A stretch of 64,000 nucleotides of DNA, from the NCBI GenBank assembly GCA_030248215.1, contig JASANG010000097.1, positions 124,001 through 188,000 on the forward strand. Reading direction: 5' to 3'. Position 1 is the stretch's first letter, and each line of letters starts with the position of its first letter. Below the pieces are notes generated by a model, which made no database searches, had not been told where the DNA came from, and was given only the letters and a program-made list of their open reading frames with translations. The stretch comes from Enoplolaimus lenunculus (Eukaryota; Nematoda; Enoplea; Enoplida; Thoracostomopsidae). Made by a program: the position numbers and the translations under genes. Positions 48,201 through 56,447 of the stretch are shown here, piece after piece.

Positions 48201-51200
48201 TGTAGACTGGATCTGGACTTTATAACACTTTTGTAGTCATGGCCACGGTACGCAAATGTGGAAAGAGGAACTTTTTTATTTGTAACACAAAAAAGTTTTG
48301 TTTCCTGCTTTGAAAACTAATTTCTAATGCGAAAATTTATGCAGTGCCTATTTCATTTGGAGAAATTGTAACTAAAGTTTCAGACGTATGAATAACTGCA
48401 CCTGAGAAAGGGTGACAGTGTGTCGATTCTAGTGTTTGAAGTTGGAATATTTGCTTGAAAATTTGAAAATTTAAAACATTTTCTAAAGTTATGCATTTCA
48501 GCCAAGGAGTTCAAATCTACAGTATGTAGTAGTTTTTTTCGTAGGTATTGCTAATTATGTATTTATGCTTATGTCAAAGGTTATGTATGTATATGCATGC
48601 TAAGACAATGCTTTCATATTGTTTTTTCCATCAAAATGCTAATTGCTACGTGTTGCATCGCGGTGTAATGGCTAATTTGTCTTGTTATGTTATGGCTTAA
48701 TTTTAGATGTTAGCTAAGACTTTATTTCTGTTGAATATCTGTTGAAGCCGAAACAATAATAGGAACTCACGATTTAGATACACACTCCATCTTAATATAT
48801 GTGACCATAGACGTCGCTATTGTACACGCATGTAAGTCACAATTATCCAATCAGTGCCCAACGATTAGGCCCGTATTTTCAAATACGTTTAGCACCTGTC
48901 AACAGTTTGTGATATGTTTTGTAGTTTTCAAACCAGTTAATAGACAGGTTCAATGTTTTTCGTATTCGATTTTTTATACTTATGTGTAAATTTTGACTTT
49001 CAGAATATTGCAGGAGTTTGTCAGTTTGAAAACCTATCGCTAACTGGTGATAGATGCTGTAGTAGGCATTTGGGAATATGGTACATACATAGCGTCATTG
49101 TACTTCTTGGAATATTTCATACACAGGTCGTGAATACTCAAATCAATTGATGCTATTAGCCGCAGCAACATACCATGACTACAAGCGGTACATCGAACCG
49201 TAGCCCGGTCAGTACGTAGATTTTGCGTATTTTTCAGAGATTTGCGTATTCCTTCAACAGTGGCAGATTTTGATAATAATGTTGAATTATTGCATCCGGA
49301 TAATTTTGACGAAAAAGTGACCCAATTCAATACTGCACTCGTTTTATATTTGTTACCAACGTGTAAATTTTGTATCGCTGCAAAGCCAGAGTTTGGTTTT
49401 GCTGCAAAAATGGCGAAATCAAACGCAAACGACATCAGCGCTGATTCTTCGATTGCAATTTATGCAGTTGACTGTGCAGTCTATCGTGGTTAGTTTTTGG
49501 TTGGGTTTAGTTTGTAATGTACAGTGACGGACAGAATTATACGACAATCGTGTTTGAAACGCAATCGCGACTGCGCTAATTCTGTCCGTGACTGTATTGA
49601 AAGGAGCAGACGGCAAATGCATACTGTAAAACACTGTTCACATGTTGTAACAGTGCAGCAGTATAACATTGGATTGGGCTTCAGTTTGAGGAATCGTTGA
49701 AGGTATGGGATGGGATGATTTGGATTCGGATAAACCCAATCCATCAAGGTTCAAAGACTGAGAGACTTGTTTATACAAATTATTGAACTCGGGTTTCGAT
49801 ATTTAAACGTTTTTTTCAATTGGCTGCCGAACATTTGGTTTCCTAAGTCGACATGAAAAATGACAAAGGTTTTAAGGTTGAAAAATATTTTTACAGACAT
49901 AAATTTGTTCAGCTTGGTCCTGTGTATGCAAGTTATATCTGCTTTATATACAGCGTTGCTTACATTAGGTGATGCAATTTGTAGACGGCTACCAATGTTG
50001 TGTTGTTGTCCAGCTTGAACAACTGACGCTATCTCATGTAGTAATGCTTTCACTATGCTGTCCCCCCTACTAACAATTTCCTGGTTGCGGAGCTGCCTGG
50101 TTGCGGAGCTGTCGTGTATTTGACGTAATTTGTCACCTTTGATTGTAAATATTTTTGATTGTTGACATTTTAAATTATGACTTTTTCTTTAAAGCTTTTG
50201 GTAATGGATCGTTTAGTGTCCTGGACATTGAAGCATTTTTGGCTTCAGTGTGCTGGATACTGAAGCCAAAAATGCTTCAATGTCCTGGACACCGAAGCTT
50301 TTTGGCTTCAACGTTCAGGATACTGAAGCTTTTTTGGCTTAGTGTTCGTGACACTACCACCTCAAAAGTCGCCTGGTGTACGCATGTTATTGTGGAAGTT
50401 GCATTAAATTTTTTTGTTTGCTTTATGTTTTTCCCGGCAGCGATTATTTACTCAAACCTGCATGTGATTCAATTAATTGAACGTCTGATTACCCTTTCCT
50501 TATGTCTAATCTTACCCCCAGTGCATGTTTTTTGTCAAATAATGCATACCTAATGTGTGCAGCTTTGATTGTGGATTAGCTTACACTTACTTATACGGGT
50601 TTTGCCGCAAAATACTAATTAGAGTTCCGTCTCGGGAGCGTTTACAGTCGCATATGTGCCCATATTCACAAGTTCATGTGACATCATCAGTTGATCATTG
50701 GTCCTGTAAATATCGAACCGGTCAATCGAGAACACGTAGAATTTGGGCATTTTATTGGCATTTGATGGCTTCAACTTGAAATGCCAAGTTTGACATTTTA
50801 GCCGCTGTAGTTCGCTTGTTTGAAAACCTATTGCTAACTGGTGATGAGTGTATTATATTTACAATACAGGCTGTGCATTCAGTCGTTGGAAAATATCATC
50901 TGTGACAAATACAGCACGCGATAAGGTGGGTTAAGTTTTCAGAAATTTTACCTGAACACTCATTATAGGATAACATTTAAAAGCCGGTAGCACGTCTTGT
51001 ACTGCTTGTTCTTTTTACATTTCTGTATTATTTTTGTTTCTTCATTTTATGTTACAGATTTGTGTCTCTCGCATTCTGTCAAAGGCTATCCAACTTTCAA
51101 AGTGTTCAAAAATGGCCAGTTTGACCGTAACTATGAAGGTTCACGCGATCGTGACGGATTTTTGTCAGTGTTTTCAGATAAAGCATCAACTGAGTATGTT

Positions 51201-54200
51201 TGAAAATGATTTATTATCTTTTTGTATTTACGCGTCGCGGTTCCACTGCAATTTCTGTTTCGGACGAGTCGTGCAAAAATTCAATTACTGTGTCTGTTTC
51301 GACGTTCAACGACGCAAGCAACGGGAATTTTGACGCTTTTATGTAAATTATGAAGTATCAACGTATTTGATAGCGTATTGTTTCAATTTATGTTATAGCG
51401 CCTCAGCAGTAATTCAGTGATGTAAGTATTTTTGCAATATTCTCGTTCCAGTTCCCGTTCCTGCGAAAAACGAATTCATATTCGTATTCCAGTTTTGCCG
51501 AAAAACCACTTTCTTATTCCTGTTCCGGCGAATAGCAGTTCGTGTTTGTGCTCATATGTGGTGAAATAGAAATCTTTGGCTCGTGTTGGCTTTTGCCTAC
51601 AACCACTTCTTGCGGCCAGGCAAATTTAATTCAGTATTCGATATCCTAACAGAGATTGCATAAAAATGAGTCTGCTCCGTATGTTGTTGTAGTGATGTAT
51701 CGGCCAACGCAAAGGCGACCGAATCATATTTGAAGCCGGAAACATCAGATTTCGATGATGCAGTGGTGATGTTGACCAATGCGAATTTCAAATCGAAACT
51801 AGCACCGGTAGAACGTGCAATCGTTATGTTTTATGCCCCATGGTGTGGACATTGCAAAGCGGCAAAACCTGCGTTTGGAGCCGCAGCTGCACGCGTTTCG
51901 TCGCAAGAAAAAATGTTTGCCGCTGTGGATTGTACGTTTGAAAAAGGTACGCCGATTGACTTTGGGTGGGTCTGAGAATCCTCTCGAAGCAAATTGCTGC
52001 AACTATGAGAACCACTGATCCTTCCGTACTCGATTTGGGCCCGGTTCACCCCTCTATCACTAGAACCTAACGAATACCCAGATGGTAAGAGGCACAACTT
52101 TGATTTTAAACGGTAACCAATACAACTAATGTGACAGAAGGTGTATTTTAAATACGTTTTGTCTTTCAAATAAATACCGCGTCTCTTTTGAAGTTTTGAT
52201 TATATTTCACGTTTATGTTGTATGTTCAATTTATGCCAAACACAATCGTAGTCGCAAATAATACTAATTCAGGTCAGTTGTTTCGTGTTCCAGATCTTTG
52301 CACCGACTATGAAATTAAAGGTTATCCGACGTTCAAAATTTTTAAAACTGGCAAATTTATTGAAAACTACAGTGGACAACGTAACGAAAAATCGTTTATT
52401 GCTGCCCTTGAATCAACTGCTTCCGATAAGTAAGTGCTATTGATGGCTTTGAAGTTAATTTTGTATTTTGGAATGTCATAACAGTCTCGCTTGTATTCAC
52501 GGCATTTAGAATTTTATAGTCGCAAACATTCATTTTGGAATATAATAGCTATAGTAATGCCGCTATATGATGCAACTTCCACAATATCATGCGTACAGCA
52601 GGTAGCGTTTTATGGGTAGGTGATGGACAATCAGGAATATAATAGGCATAATATGTTGGAATCCAATTATATGCTGAAATTTAAGATCGTTCGTGCAATG
52701 GGAAATATTTTGATGTGAGGGGTGTGGCCTCCGTGCTTCCTCTAAATGTTTTGTAAACAACTCAAATTTCATCAGGAATAACCATTGAGTGATACCCACT
52801 CATAAGGTATCAAAGATTCGCCTCTTCAGAAATAAGATCCAGGGACCGCTAGTGTTTGCTAGCGCAGAAAATAGTATGAGCTCCATTAAAAAACGTTTAT
52901 GCATCCGCCAGACTCAGTTCAGTGAGCTGGTTTTTGTATTTATTATAGTGCTCAACCAAAACCGGACCAAGACGACTTTCATTCCTCGGTCACTTTGCTA
53001 TCGGAGTCAAACTTTGACAAGCAAATAAAAAGTGCCGAAAGTGCAATTGTGATGTTTTACGCCCCGTGGTGTGGCCATTGTAAGCGAGCGAAGCCAGAAT
53101 TTAGTCGCGCTGCCTCGCTTGCCGCTTCTGACAAGAAAATGTTTGCTGCCGTCGATTGTACGGTTGAAAAAGGTGAGTAAAATCTAGGGCCCATATTGTC
53201 AAATGTGTGTAGCACCTATCAGCAGTTTGTGATATGTATTGTAACTTTCGAACCAGTGAACGCTGAGGCTCAACATTCAGCACATTTTTTGCATTTGAAT
53301 TGCTCTACTCCTGTAACAATTTTGGGTTCAGTACCTGCAATAGTTACTGAGTTTGAAAACCCATTACTAACTGATGATAGTTGCTATACACATTCGAGAA
53401 TATGGTACCAGGTGCGCAGGGTTGTTATTTGGGAAATGTGTAACTTCGCTGGTCTGTGTCGAGCGGGGTCCTTACACAGCCAGTGCCACACAGTTTTGGT
53501 TTTCTTACTTTCAAATCTCCTAGTTTTTCCATATGGATTTGTCAAAATTTAAGAAATAAGTGAGCTGAAAACTTTGCATCACTTCTGGATGCATTGTCCT
53601 TTCTCTGACTGTAATTAGGGTTGTGTTTCGTTTGTTGTTAGCAATTAATTTTGGATCCAGGGGAGTATTTTTTGATGTGCCAGCCAATACTGGCCTTTTT
53701 ATTTGCTTGAAGTTTTAGTGTTACATTGTTATAGCACTGTGTAGTACGGTTGGAGTTAGCGGATATCCAACATTCAAAGTGTATCGTAACGGAGAAGTTG
53801 CGAATAATAAATTTTCGGGTTCACGAGACGTGAATTCGTTTATTGCTGCGGTTGAAACGAAAGAAGACGGCGAGAGGTAGGTTTATGTATATTACTATCG
53901 AAATCAGAATTTGGTGTATAGTGCAGTAAAAGATGCTGTTGTCAATGGTTTAAAATGCTACTTCCCTGGGGACGTAGAGACAAATTTTTAGGTGTGTAAA
54001 GGGGTGTCGCAATAGCTAATTTTGGACAGCTCGTTTCTGGCAGATTTAAGCATTTATAACCGGGCACTGCATACCTCTATTGGGCACTGGTGTAATATCT
54101 GACCGTAACTAGTGAAAGTGATTGCAAGTTTTTGCAATGCACACAGACTTAAAATGTCTACACCTCTGTCTTGTAACATATATACTGCGTTTTTGTTTCA

Positions 54201-54228
54201 TTTTAGAGCACCGAAAACGGAATTGTGA
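23123..54228 (+). CDS. PDIA5-like giant protein disulfide isomerase with ten thioredoxin modules
   Basis: Thirty exons give one open frame of about 1387 codons. The first exon encodes MGSFIAFRV and the next continues with a hydrophobic VYALLFVAHLAVVA, together a signal peptide. HLERVDDAKEFKKLLRTKNN then matches the PDIA5 N-terminal domain. Ten thioredoxin modules follow with active sites, in order, CGHC, CGHC, CGHC, CGHC, CQHC, CSQC, CEHC, CKFC, CGHC, CGHC. The protein ends APKTEL, an ER-retention variant of KDEL. Family knowledge: these enzymes form and reshuffle disulfides in ER clients; vertebrate PDIA5 has three such modules in about 519 residues. The N-terminal part is orthologous-looking; the distal seven modules are an expansion. 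Exons are listed under each module. One 7.1-kb intron (36133-43215) interrupts module 4. The symbol is withheld because orthology to PDIA5 covers only the first third. A two-gene reading is less likely: no start or signal peptide is seen after 36 kb. Confidence 0.88.
23933..24645. mobile_element. TAA-flanked MITE, decayed copy
   Basis: Diverged copy of the element at 2926-3682. It opens around GCACGTGCAACTTTTTGCAG and closes with CGTGCCAGTGTGAATAGTGC followed by TTAA. It ends 39 bp before the acceptor end of PDI exon 3 (24685). Confidence 0.6.
25426..26613. mobile_element. G-rich inverted-repeat element with TGTAT duplication
   Basis: A 1188-bp element with termini CTGGCTTCTCCACAGC and GCTGTGGAGAAGCCAG, flanked by TGTAT on both sides (25421-25425 and 26614-26618). 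Near each end are palindromic G/C blocks such as CTGGGGGCCCCCAG and CTGGGGGGCAG. A complete hAT-like MITE (25864-26256) sits inside it. Its right end is 34 bp from the PDI exon 26648-26719, so it supplies no splice site itself but crowds the branch region. Superfamily unknown. Confidence 0.7.
25864..26256. mobile_element. hAT-like MITE copy A (nested)
   Basis: 393 bp with perfect 18-bp inverted ends CAGGGTGCAACCGGAATT, next to CCGGTTCCGG runs. The flanking 8-bp duplication CTGTATGC is exact (25856-25863 and 26257-26264). CAGGG ends plus 8-bp duplications are the hAT signature. No transposase. Confidence 0.85.
27919..29923 (+). CDS. PDI gene: thioredoxin module 1 (CGHC)
   Basis: Exons 27919-27979, 28872-28939, 29312-29403 and 29852-29923, about residues 154-250. 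LVMFYAP ends one exon and the active site WCGHCKRMKPDF begins the next; the intron splits the tryptophan codon after its first base. The cis-proline motif is TGYPTLLYF. Aligns with the first catalytic domain of PDIA5, which is CSMC in human, so here the module has a classical active site. Confidence 0.88.
28352..28708. mobile_element. hAT-like MITE, family 2, longer copy
   Basis: Opens GGTGCAAAGCCGAACTGG and closes CGGAATTCCGATTGCACCC, with AATCGGAATC units next to both ends and a GTGACTATAC-containing middle. Target duplication not clear. Lies in the intron before the module 1 active-site exon. Confidence 0.5.
30115..30330. repeat. TTCGGATTCGG repeat family, copy
   Basis: Shares about 200 bp with 54957-55200: GATTCGGATTCGGC, CCGAATCCAACAATGTTCGG, AAGCATTAAAAATTTTAAAT and TTGTTTCAAGTCACA in the same order. 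A reverse-oriented relative lies around 27480-27810. The start near CCAGGATAACAACAG resembles hAT-like ends. Confidence 0.5.
30390..30467 (-). repeat. tRNA-derived SINE fragment
   Basis: On the minus strand GTGGCACAGTGGTAGAGTGC is a pol III A box and GTTCGATCCCC a B box, at tRNA-like spacing. The interior has no recognisable tRNA anticodon arm and it lies in a PDI intron, so it is a SINE or tRNA pseudogene rather than a working tRNA. Confidence 0.5.
30644..31709 (+). CDS. PDI gene: thioredoxin module 2 (CGHC)
   Basis: Exons 30644-30780, 31164-31301 and 31619-31709, about residues 251-372. The linker is acidic and proline-containing (EPEKEKEWADE), then SDVVHLTDETF, LVMFYAP and active site WCGHCKAMKPDY. 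The cis-proline is in EGFPTVKYF. The intron again splits the active-site tryptophan codon. Matches human PDIA5 SVYHLTDEDF and CGHCKKMKPEF closely. Confidence 0.92.
32114..34955 (+). CDS. PDI gene: thioredoxin module 3 (CGHC)
   Basis: Exons 32114-32250, 32848-32918, 34450-34578 and 34903-34955, about residues 373-502. Active site WCGHCKKAKPHF and cis-proline TGFPTIKYF. The human counterpart is the last PDIA5 domain (CPHC). In PDIA5 the protein ends here; in this gene the reading frame continues through a phase-2 intron into module 4. Confidence 0.88.
33034..34324. mobile_element. TGGCTGGGTTTCT MITE interrupted by a foldback element
   Basis: Left end TGGCTGGGTTTCTGAAAC and right end ATTTCAGAAACCCAGCCA are inverted repeats. 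Between them, at 33144-34191, sits a complete copy of the tandem-repeat foldback element. An uninterrupted relative of 234 bp is at 55413-55646. Confidence 0.65.
33144..34191. mobile_element. Foldback element with internal tandem repeats, copy 1
   Basis: One end carries TACCAGTCGTAGTGCGACTA and TTGAGCGAAGCTCGAACACA; the other carries GCTTCGCGAAATTCCGAGC and GCTTCGCTCAA. Between them lie about four or five diverged copies of a unit of roughly 160-200 bp containing CTAATTTAGGCTTA, TATGCAAATTA and CGCACCCAAAAACCC. A GGACGGACAGACGGACGG run lies next to one end. Same family as 44977-45783 and 62386-63196, in opposite orientation. Confidence 0.7.
35270..35708. mobile_element. TAA-flanked MITE, partial copy
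   Basis: Right part is clear: GACTTGCACGTGTGAATGGG then GCTTAG, matching the end of the 2926-3682 element. The left boundary is decayed (around AACCCAATATTGCTG). Confidence 0.45.
35864..36132 (+). CDS. PDI gene: thioredoxin module 4, first half only (CGHC)
   Basis: A single exon, about residues 503-592. It holds a lysine/acid linker, VQLTSDTFEPF, LVMFYAPWCGHCKRAKPAF and AAVDCTTDKG, and ends at phase 1, exactly where each later module has its internal intron. The matching second-half exon with the cis-proline motif was not found anywhere in 36133-43207. Unlike modules 1-3, no intron splits the tryptophan codon. Confidence 0.85.
36565..36923. mobile_element. hAT-like MITE copy B
   Basis: 359 bp. 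Ends CAGGGTGCAACCGGAATT and its exact complement. Exact 8-bp duplication GTACAGAC at 36557-36564 and 36924-36931. Confidence 0.85.
37429..37792. mobile_element. hAT-like MITE copy C
   Basis: 364 bp, ends CAGGGTGCAACCGGAATT and AATCCCGGTTGCACCCTG. More diverged than copies A, B and D, and its target duplication is no longer recognisable, so probably older. Confidence 0.75.
40257..40596. mobile_element. hAT-like MITE, family 2, inverted copy
   Basis: Right end TTGCATCCTG with ATTCCGGTATAATCCAGTTC next to it, matching the left end of 28352-28708 in reverse; the CCGTACAGTCACAAAAT middle is shared. The left boundary is approximate. Confidence 0.4.
41301..42001. mobile_element. TAA-flanked MITE with nested hAT-like insertion
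   Basis: Left end AGCCCTATTCATACGTGCAA after TAA; right end TTGCACGTGTGAATGGGGCT followed by TAC. The copy is shortened and is split by hAT-like copy D at 41496-41874. Confidence 0.7.
41496..41874. mobile_element. hAT-like MITE copy D (nested)
   Basis: 379 bp. Left end CAGCGTACAACCGGAATT carries two changes from the family ends; right end AATTCCGGTTGCACCCTG is intact. Exact 8-bp duplication GTGGGAGG at 41488-41495 and 41875-41882. Confidence 0.85.
43216..44218 (+). CDS. PDI gene: thioredoxin module 5 (CQHC)
   Basis: Exons 43216-43455 and 44077-44218, about residues 593-719. Active site FFAPWCQHCIQTIPVV; cis-proline TSYPTFKLF. Two acceptors are possible. ATTATTAG before 43216 keeps frame with the phase-1 end of module 4. 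GAGTTTAG before 43208 would need an unseen exon. I use 43216 for the frame. Confidence 0.8.
44521..46194 (+). CDS. PDI gene: thioredoxin module 6 (CSQC)
   Basis: Exons 44521-44759 and 46053-46194, about residues 720-846. The active site is FFQSYCSQCRAVV: tyrosine replaces the usual tryptophan and the APW approach is lost. The cis-proline is in EKVPSFKLF. The most diverged module, with an aromatic-rich second half. Catalysis may be altered, but both cysteines are kept. Confidence 0.85.
44905..44978. repeat. TTA/TATATTA microsatellite
   Basis: Runs of ATTATTATT broken by TATATA, next to the start of foldback copy 2. Confidence 0.8.
44977..45783. mobile_element. Foldback element with internal tandem repeats, copy 2
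   Basis: Starts TTGAGCGAAGCGAAACTCCG, with a hairpin CTCCGAGCGAAACTCGGAG, then CCGTCCGTCCGTCTGTCCGT, then diverged tandem units, ending GAGCTTCGCTCAATAAATG and CCACTACGACTGGTA. In the intron within module 6. Confidence 0.75.
46618..48099 (+). CDS. PDI gene: thioredoxin module 7 (CEHC)
   Basis: Exons 46618-46934 and 47958-48099, about residues 847-999. Opens with the longest linker in the protein (about 40 residues, Ala/Ser/Lys-rich, with GGGG), then LVMFYVPWCEHCKEAKEPF. The cis-proline is in HGFPEFHAY. The glutamate in CEHC is unusual for a PDI active site. Confidence 0.86.
48868..49082. mobile_element. Long-TIR MITE, copy 1
   Basis: Arms of about 70 bp are inverted to each other: left GGCCCGTATTTTCAAATACG, GCACCTGTCAACAGTTTGTG, TTTCAAACCAG; right TTTGAAAACCTATCGCTAAC, TGGTGATAGATGC, CATTTGGGAATATGG. 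Whole copy about 215 bp, in the intron before module 8. Sister copy at 53188-53408; fragments near 32320, 50812, 58080 and 60070. Confidence 0.65.
49238..51193 (+). CDS. PDI gene: thioredoxin module 8 (CKFC)
   Basis: Exons 49238-49488 and 51058-51193, about residues 1000-1128. The active site region reads YLLPTCKFCIAAKPEF: tryptophan is replaced by threonine and the inner pair is Lys-Phe. The cis-proline is normal (KGYPTFKVF). The structural half is conserved while the catalytic loop is not. Confidence 0.88.
50212..50347. repeat. Imperfect palindrome/tandem of GAAGCATTTTTGGCTTC units
   Basis: TCCTGGACATTGAAGCATTT is followed 40-60 bp on by its inverse, and AGTGT, CTGAAGC and TTTTTGGCTTC repeat four times. 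Within the intron between the two exons of module 8. It could fold into a strong hairpin. Confidence 0.7.
51693..52429 (+). CDS. PDI gene: thioredoxin module 9 (CGHC)
   Basis: Exons 51693-51946 and 52294-52429, about residues 1129-1258. IVMFYAPWCGHCKAAKPAF, FAAVDCTFEKG, then KGYPTFKIF. Classical active site; nearly a duplicate of module 10 in its first half. Confidence 0.93.
52949..54228 (+). CDS. PDI gene: thioredoxin module 10 (CGHC) and KTEL tail
   Basis: Exons 52949-53172, 53735-53876 and 54207-54228, about residues 1259-1387. IVMFYAPWCGHCKRAKPEF, FAAVDCTVEKG, SGYPTFKVY. The last exon adds only APKTEL and TGA. KTEL fits the KDEL-receptor signal class, so the protein should be held in the ER lumen. 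Confidence 0.92.
53188..53408. mobile_element. Long-TIR MITE, copy 2
   Basis: Left arm GGGCCCATATTGTCAAATGT and GCACCTATCAGCAGTTTGTG; right arm TTTGAAAACCCATTACTAAC, TGATGATAG and CATTCGAGAATATGG. Same family as 48868-49082. In the intron within module 10. Confidence 0.65.
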
Positions 54229-54455
54229 AGAACATTATTCTTATTATTATAATATAGTATTATATTTTTACGTCTTGTTCGCAAAAAATGTTAATTATAT
54301 ATTCGGATGCCGTTCCCTTCATTGAGCATATCTTTAATGTGGTTGAGTTGCTGACTATAGGTGAAAAATATTAGCTAATTTTCGAAAATAATTTAAAAGT
54401 ACCTTTTTTGAGTAGGCGAACAGGACGCAGTTTTTTTAAGTTTATAGTTATATTG

Positions 54456-54557
54456 CAGGATTCAACCGGAATTCCTGTTCCGGCCAGAATTCGTGCGAAA
54501 ATACAATTCGTGTTCCTGTTACTGTTCCGACACACTTTAGTTCCTGTTGGAATCCTG
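54456..54557. mobile_element. Very short hAT-like MITE
   Basis: Only 102 bp. Ends CAGGATTCAACCGGAA and TTCCTGTTGGAATCCTG; flanks TTATATTG and TTATATTA match at 7 of 8 positions. Confidence 0.65.
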
Positions 54558-54956
54558 TTATATTATTATCTGGTGTTTTTTTATTAAATCATTTTCGCAT
54601 TTCGCTAAACTTTTTTATGATTGAATTTCTGTTTTGTGCTATGATGCAATAGCTTTATTTTTTTGGCTTCGTTACCCTTTTTAAGTGTATTCGGTCGCGT
54701 TTGATTTTGATACAGACTTGAGTCCCTCTGAAGCAAATCTACGGTAGTTCGTCGCTGGATTCGCTCGCCAAACCCAAAGCATAGACGAAGTCTTAGGCAT
54801 GTTGATGGAAAACAAATGTGTCGTCGACTATAATTTCGGATTAATTGCAAGTTGTCGTGATACCATCTGAAACCGGGTCTCGTGAAAAGTCTGAGCGGAT
54901 CCTATTTTTGCTGTGTACGACTCAGGATTACCATGTACTTAATGTGCATATCTGTA

Positions 54957-55275
54957 TCAGGGTGGCAACAGAGGTTCGGATTCGGCAGAAATTTGTGGTT
55001 CGATTCGGATTCGGTTGTGAAAAAGCCGAATCCAACAATGTTCGGCAATATGTTTTTTCAATTTAAGCATTAAAAATTTTAAATTACTTGTTATATTAAT
55101 CAATATTTTTTGTTTCAAGTCACAGATCTCAGAACTGAGGTCGGACACGAAATATGTTAACGTTTAAAAGTTATGCAGCTGGCATTGCTTTGATATTTTG
55201 AAACAAATTATGCATATATCTGAAATTTGCAACATGCAAGATTCTGATTCGGTTTCGGAGTTGGCATTGCTTTTA
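54957..55275. repeat. TTCGGATTCGG repeat family, copy
   Basis: Begins TCAGGGTGGCAACAGAGG and shares its body with 30115-30330. The right end near TTCGGAGTTGGCATTGC is uncertain. Confidence 0.5.
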
Positions 55276-55412
55276 AGTCATCGCTAAATATGACTCATGC
55301 AGGACAGAGCGCCGAGCGTTTAACGAGGTTGATCTACCAGTATTTTCTCGCTGTATTTTTTGCTGCGATTAGGTTTTTTGAAATTGTTATGTTTCTTTGA
55401 TCGGTTTGTGAT

Positions 55413-55646
55413 AATGGCTGGGTTTCTTAAACACTGCTTAAGTAAAAACTAATATTTAAGTATTTAATACGCACTTTACTTAATCAATGTATCGCTTCTA
55501 AAAGCGTACTTAAGCTGTACTTCGTGGAGTAATTAATGTTGTAGGCTCAAGGTCCCTTCATAATATAAAGCAAAATCTTGGCATATTTCTATTTGCATAC
55601 AATCTTAAAATTGTTCAAGTTAGATTTCAGAAACCCAGCCAATATT
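55413..55646. mobile_element. TGGCTGGGTTTCT MITE
   Basis: Inverted ends ATGGCTGGGTTTCTTAAAC and ATTTCAGAAACCCAGCCA, 234 bp, with CTTAAGTA motifs inside. A lone left end is near 56137. Confidence 0.65.
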
Positions 55647-56447
55647 TTACTGCTCCGTAATTATGTGCTGTTAACAGTAATTTTGCAAAAATACCACAAG
55701 AAAGTTACGTAACCATTTCCTCGCAAGTTACTTCGAAGAACGAATGCAGTCCAGTAAACCAATCACATTTCAAAAACCCTTCTTAAATATAAACCCAATA
55801 TCGAACAGAGTCAAACGCGTAGCCAGGAATTCATTTTGCTAAGGATAATCACGATGAAATGGTTTTACAAACGAATGTAATGAGCGAGAAAACTTTTTGA
55901 CGTCTGCAGGTTATTTTACTGCTTGTAATAGTGCGTTTTCCAGTTTTTTCTAGAGTTTTGGAGACTCAACTGCACGCCTGTTGTTTTGTAATATTTTAGG
56001 TGTTGGTATTTTTGTAAGCATAAATATATACTTATAATATATTTTGTTTATCTATTCGCTGGTGGATTGTTTGTTTGTTGGCAGTTTGGATTGTTTGTTA
56101 TAAATTTGTTTTCTTTAGCGATCTATTTCGTATTGGCTGAGTTTCTGAAATCTTACTTAAATTTCACTTACATTCCCTGAATGTTGTTAAACAGTTTGTA
56201 ATAGTTGGATATTGTTTGTGTTAAATGATAAGTTGTCTTCCAGTAAATTTTTATTCTTTTTGGCTGTTTTATTTGGCTGCTTTGTGGGGCTCAATGTTCC
56301 GGTTCAGTGAAACTGTTTAGCAAGAATATGGCAGATTTTTCATTGTTATCTCAAATTGAACATTTGCAGCTATTTGTATGTGTTGAAATACTTTGTTGAG
56401 TCATTTACAGGCTAGCGAATCATTGGCAATGGAATTTTCGGCAGTTC

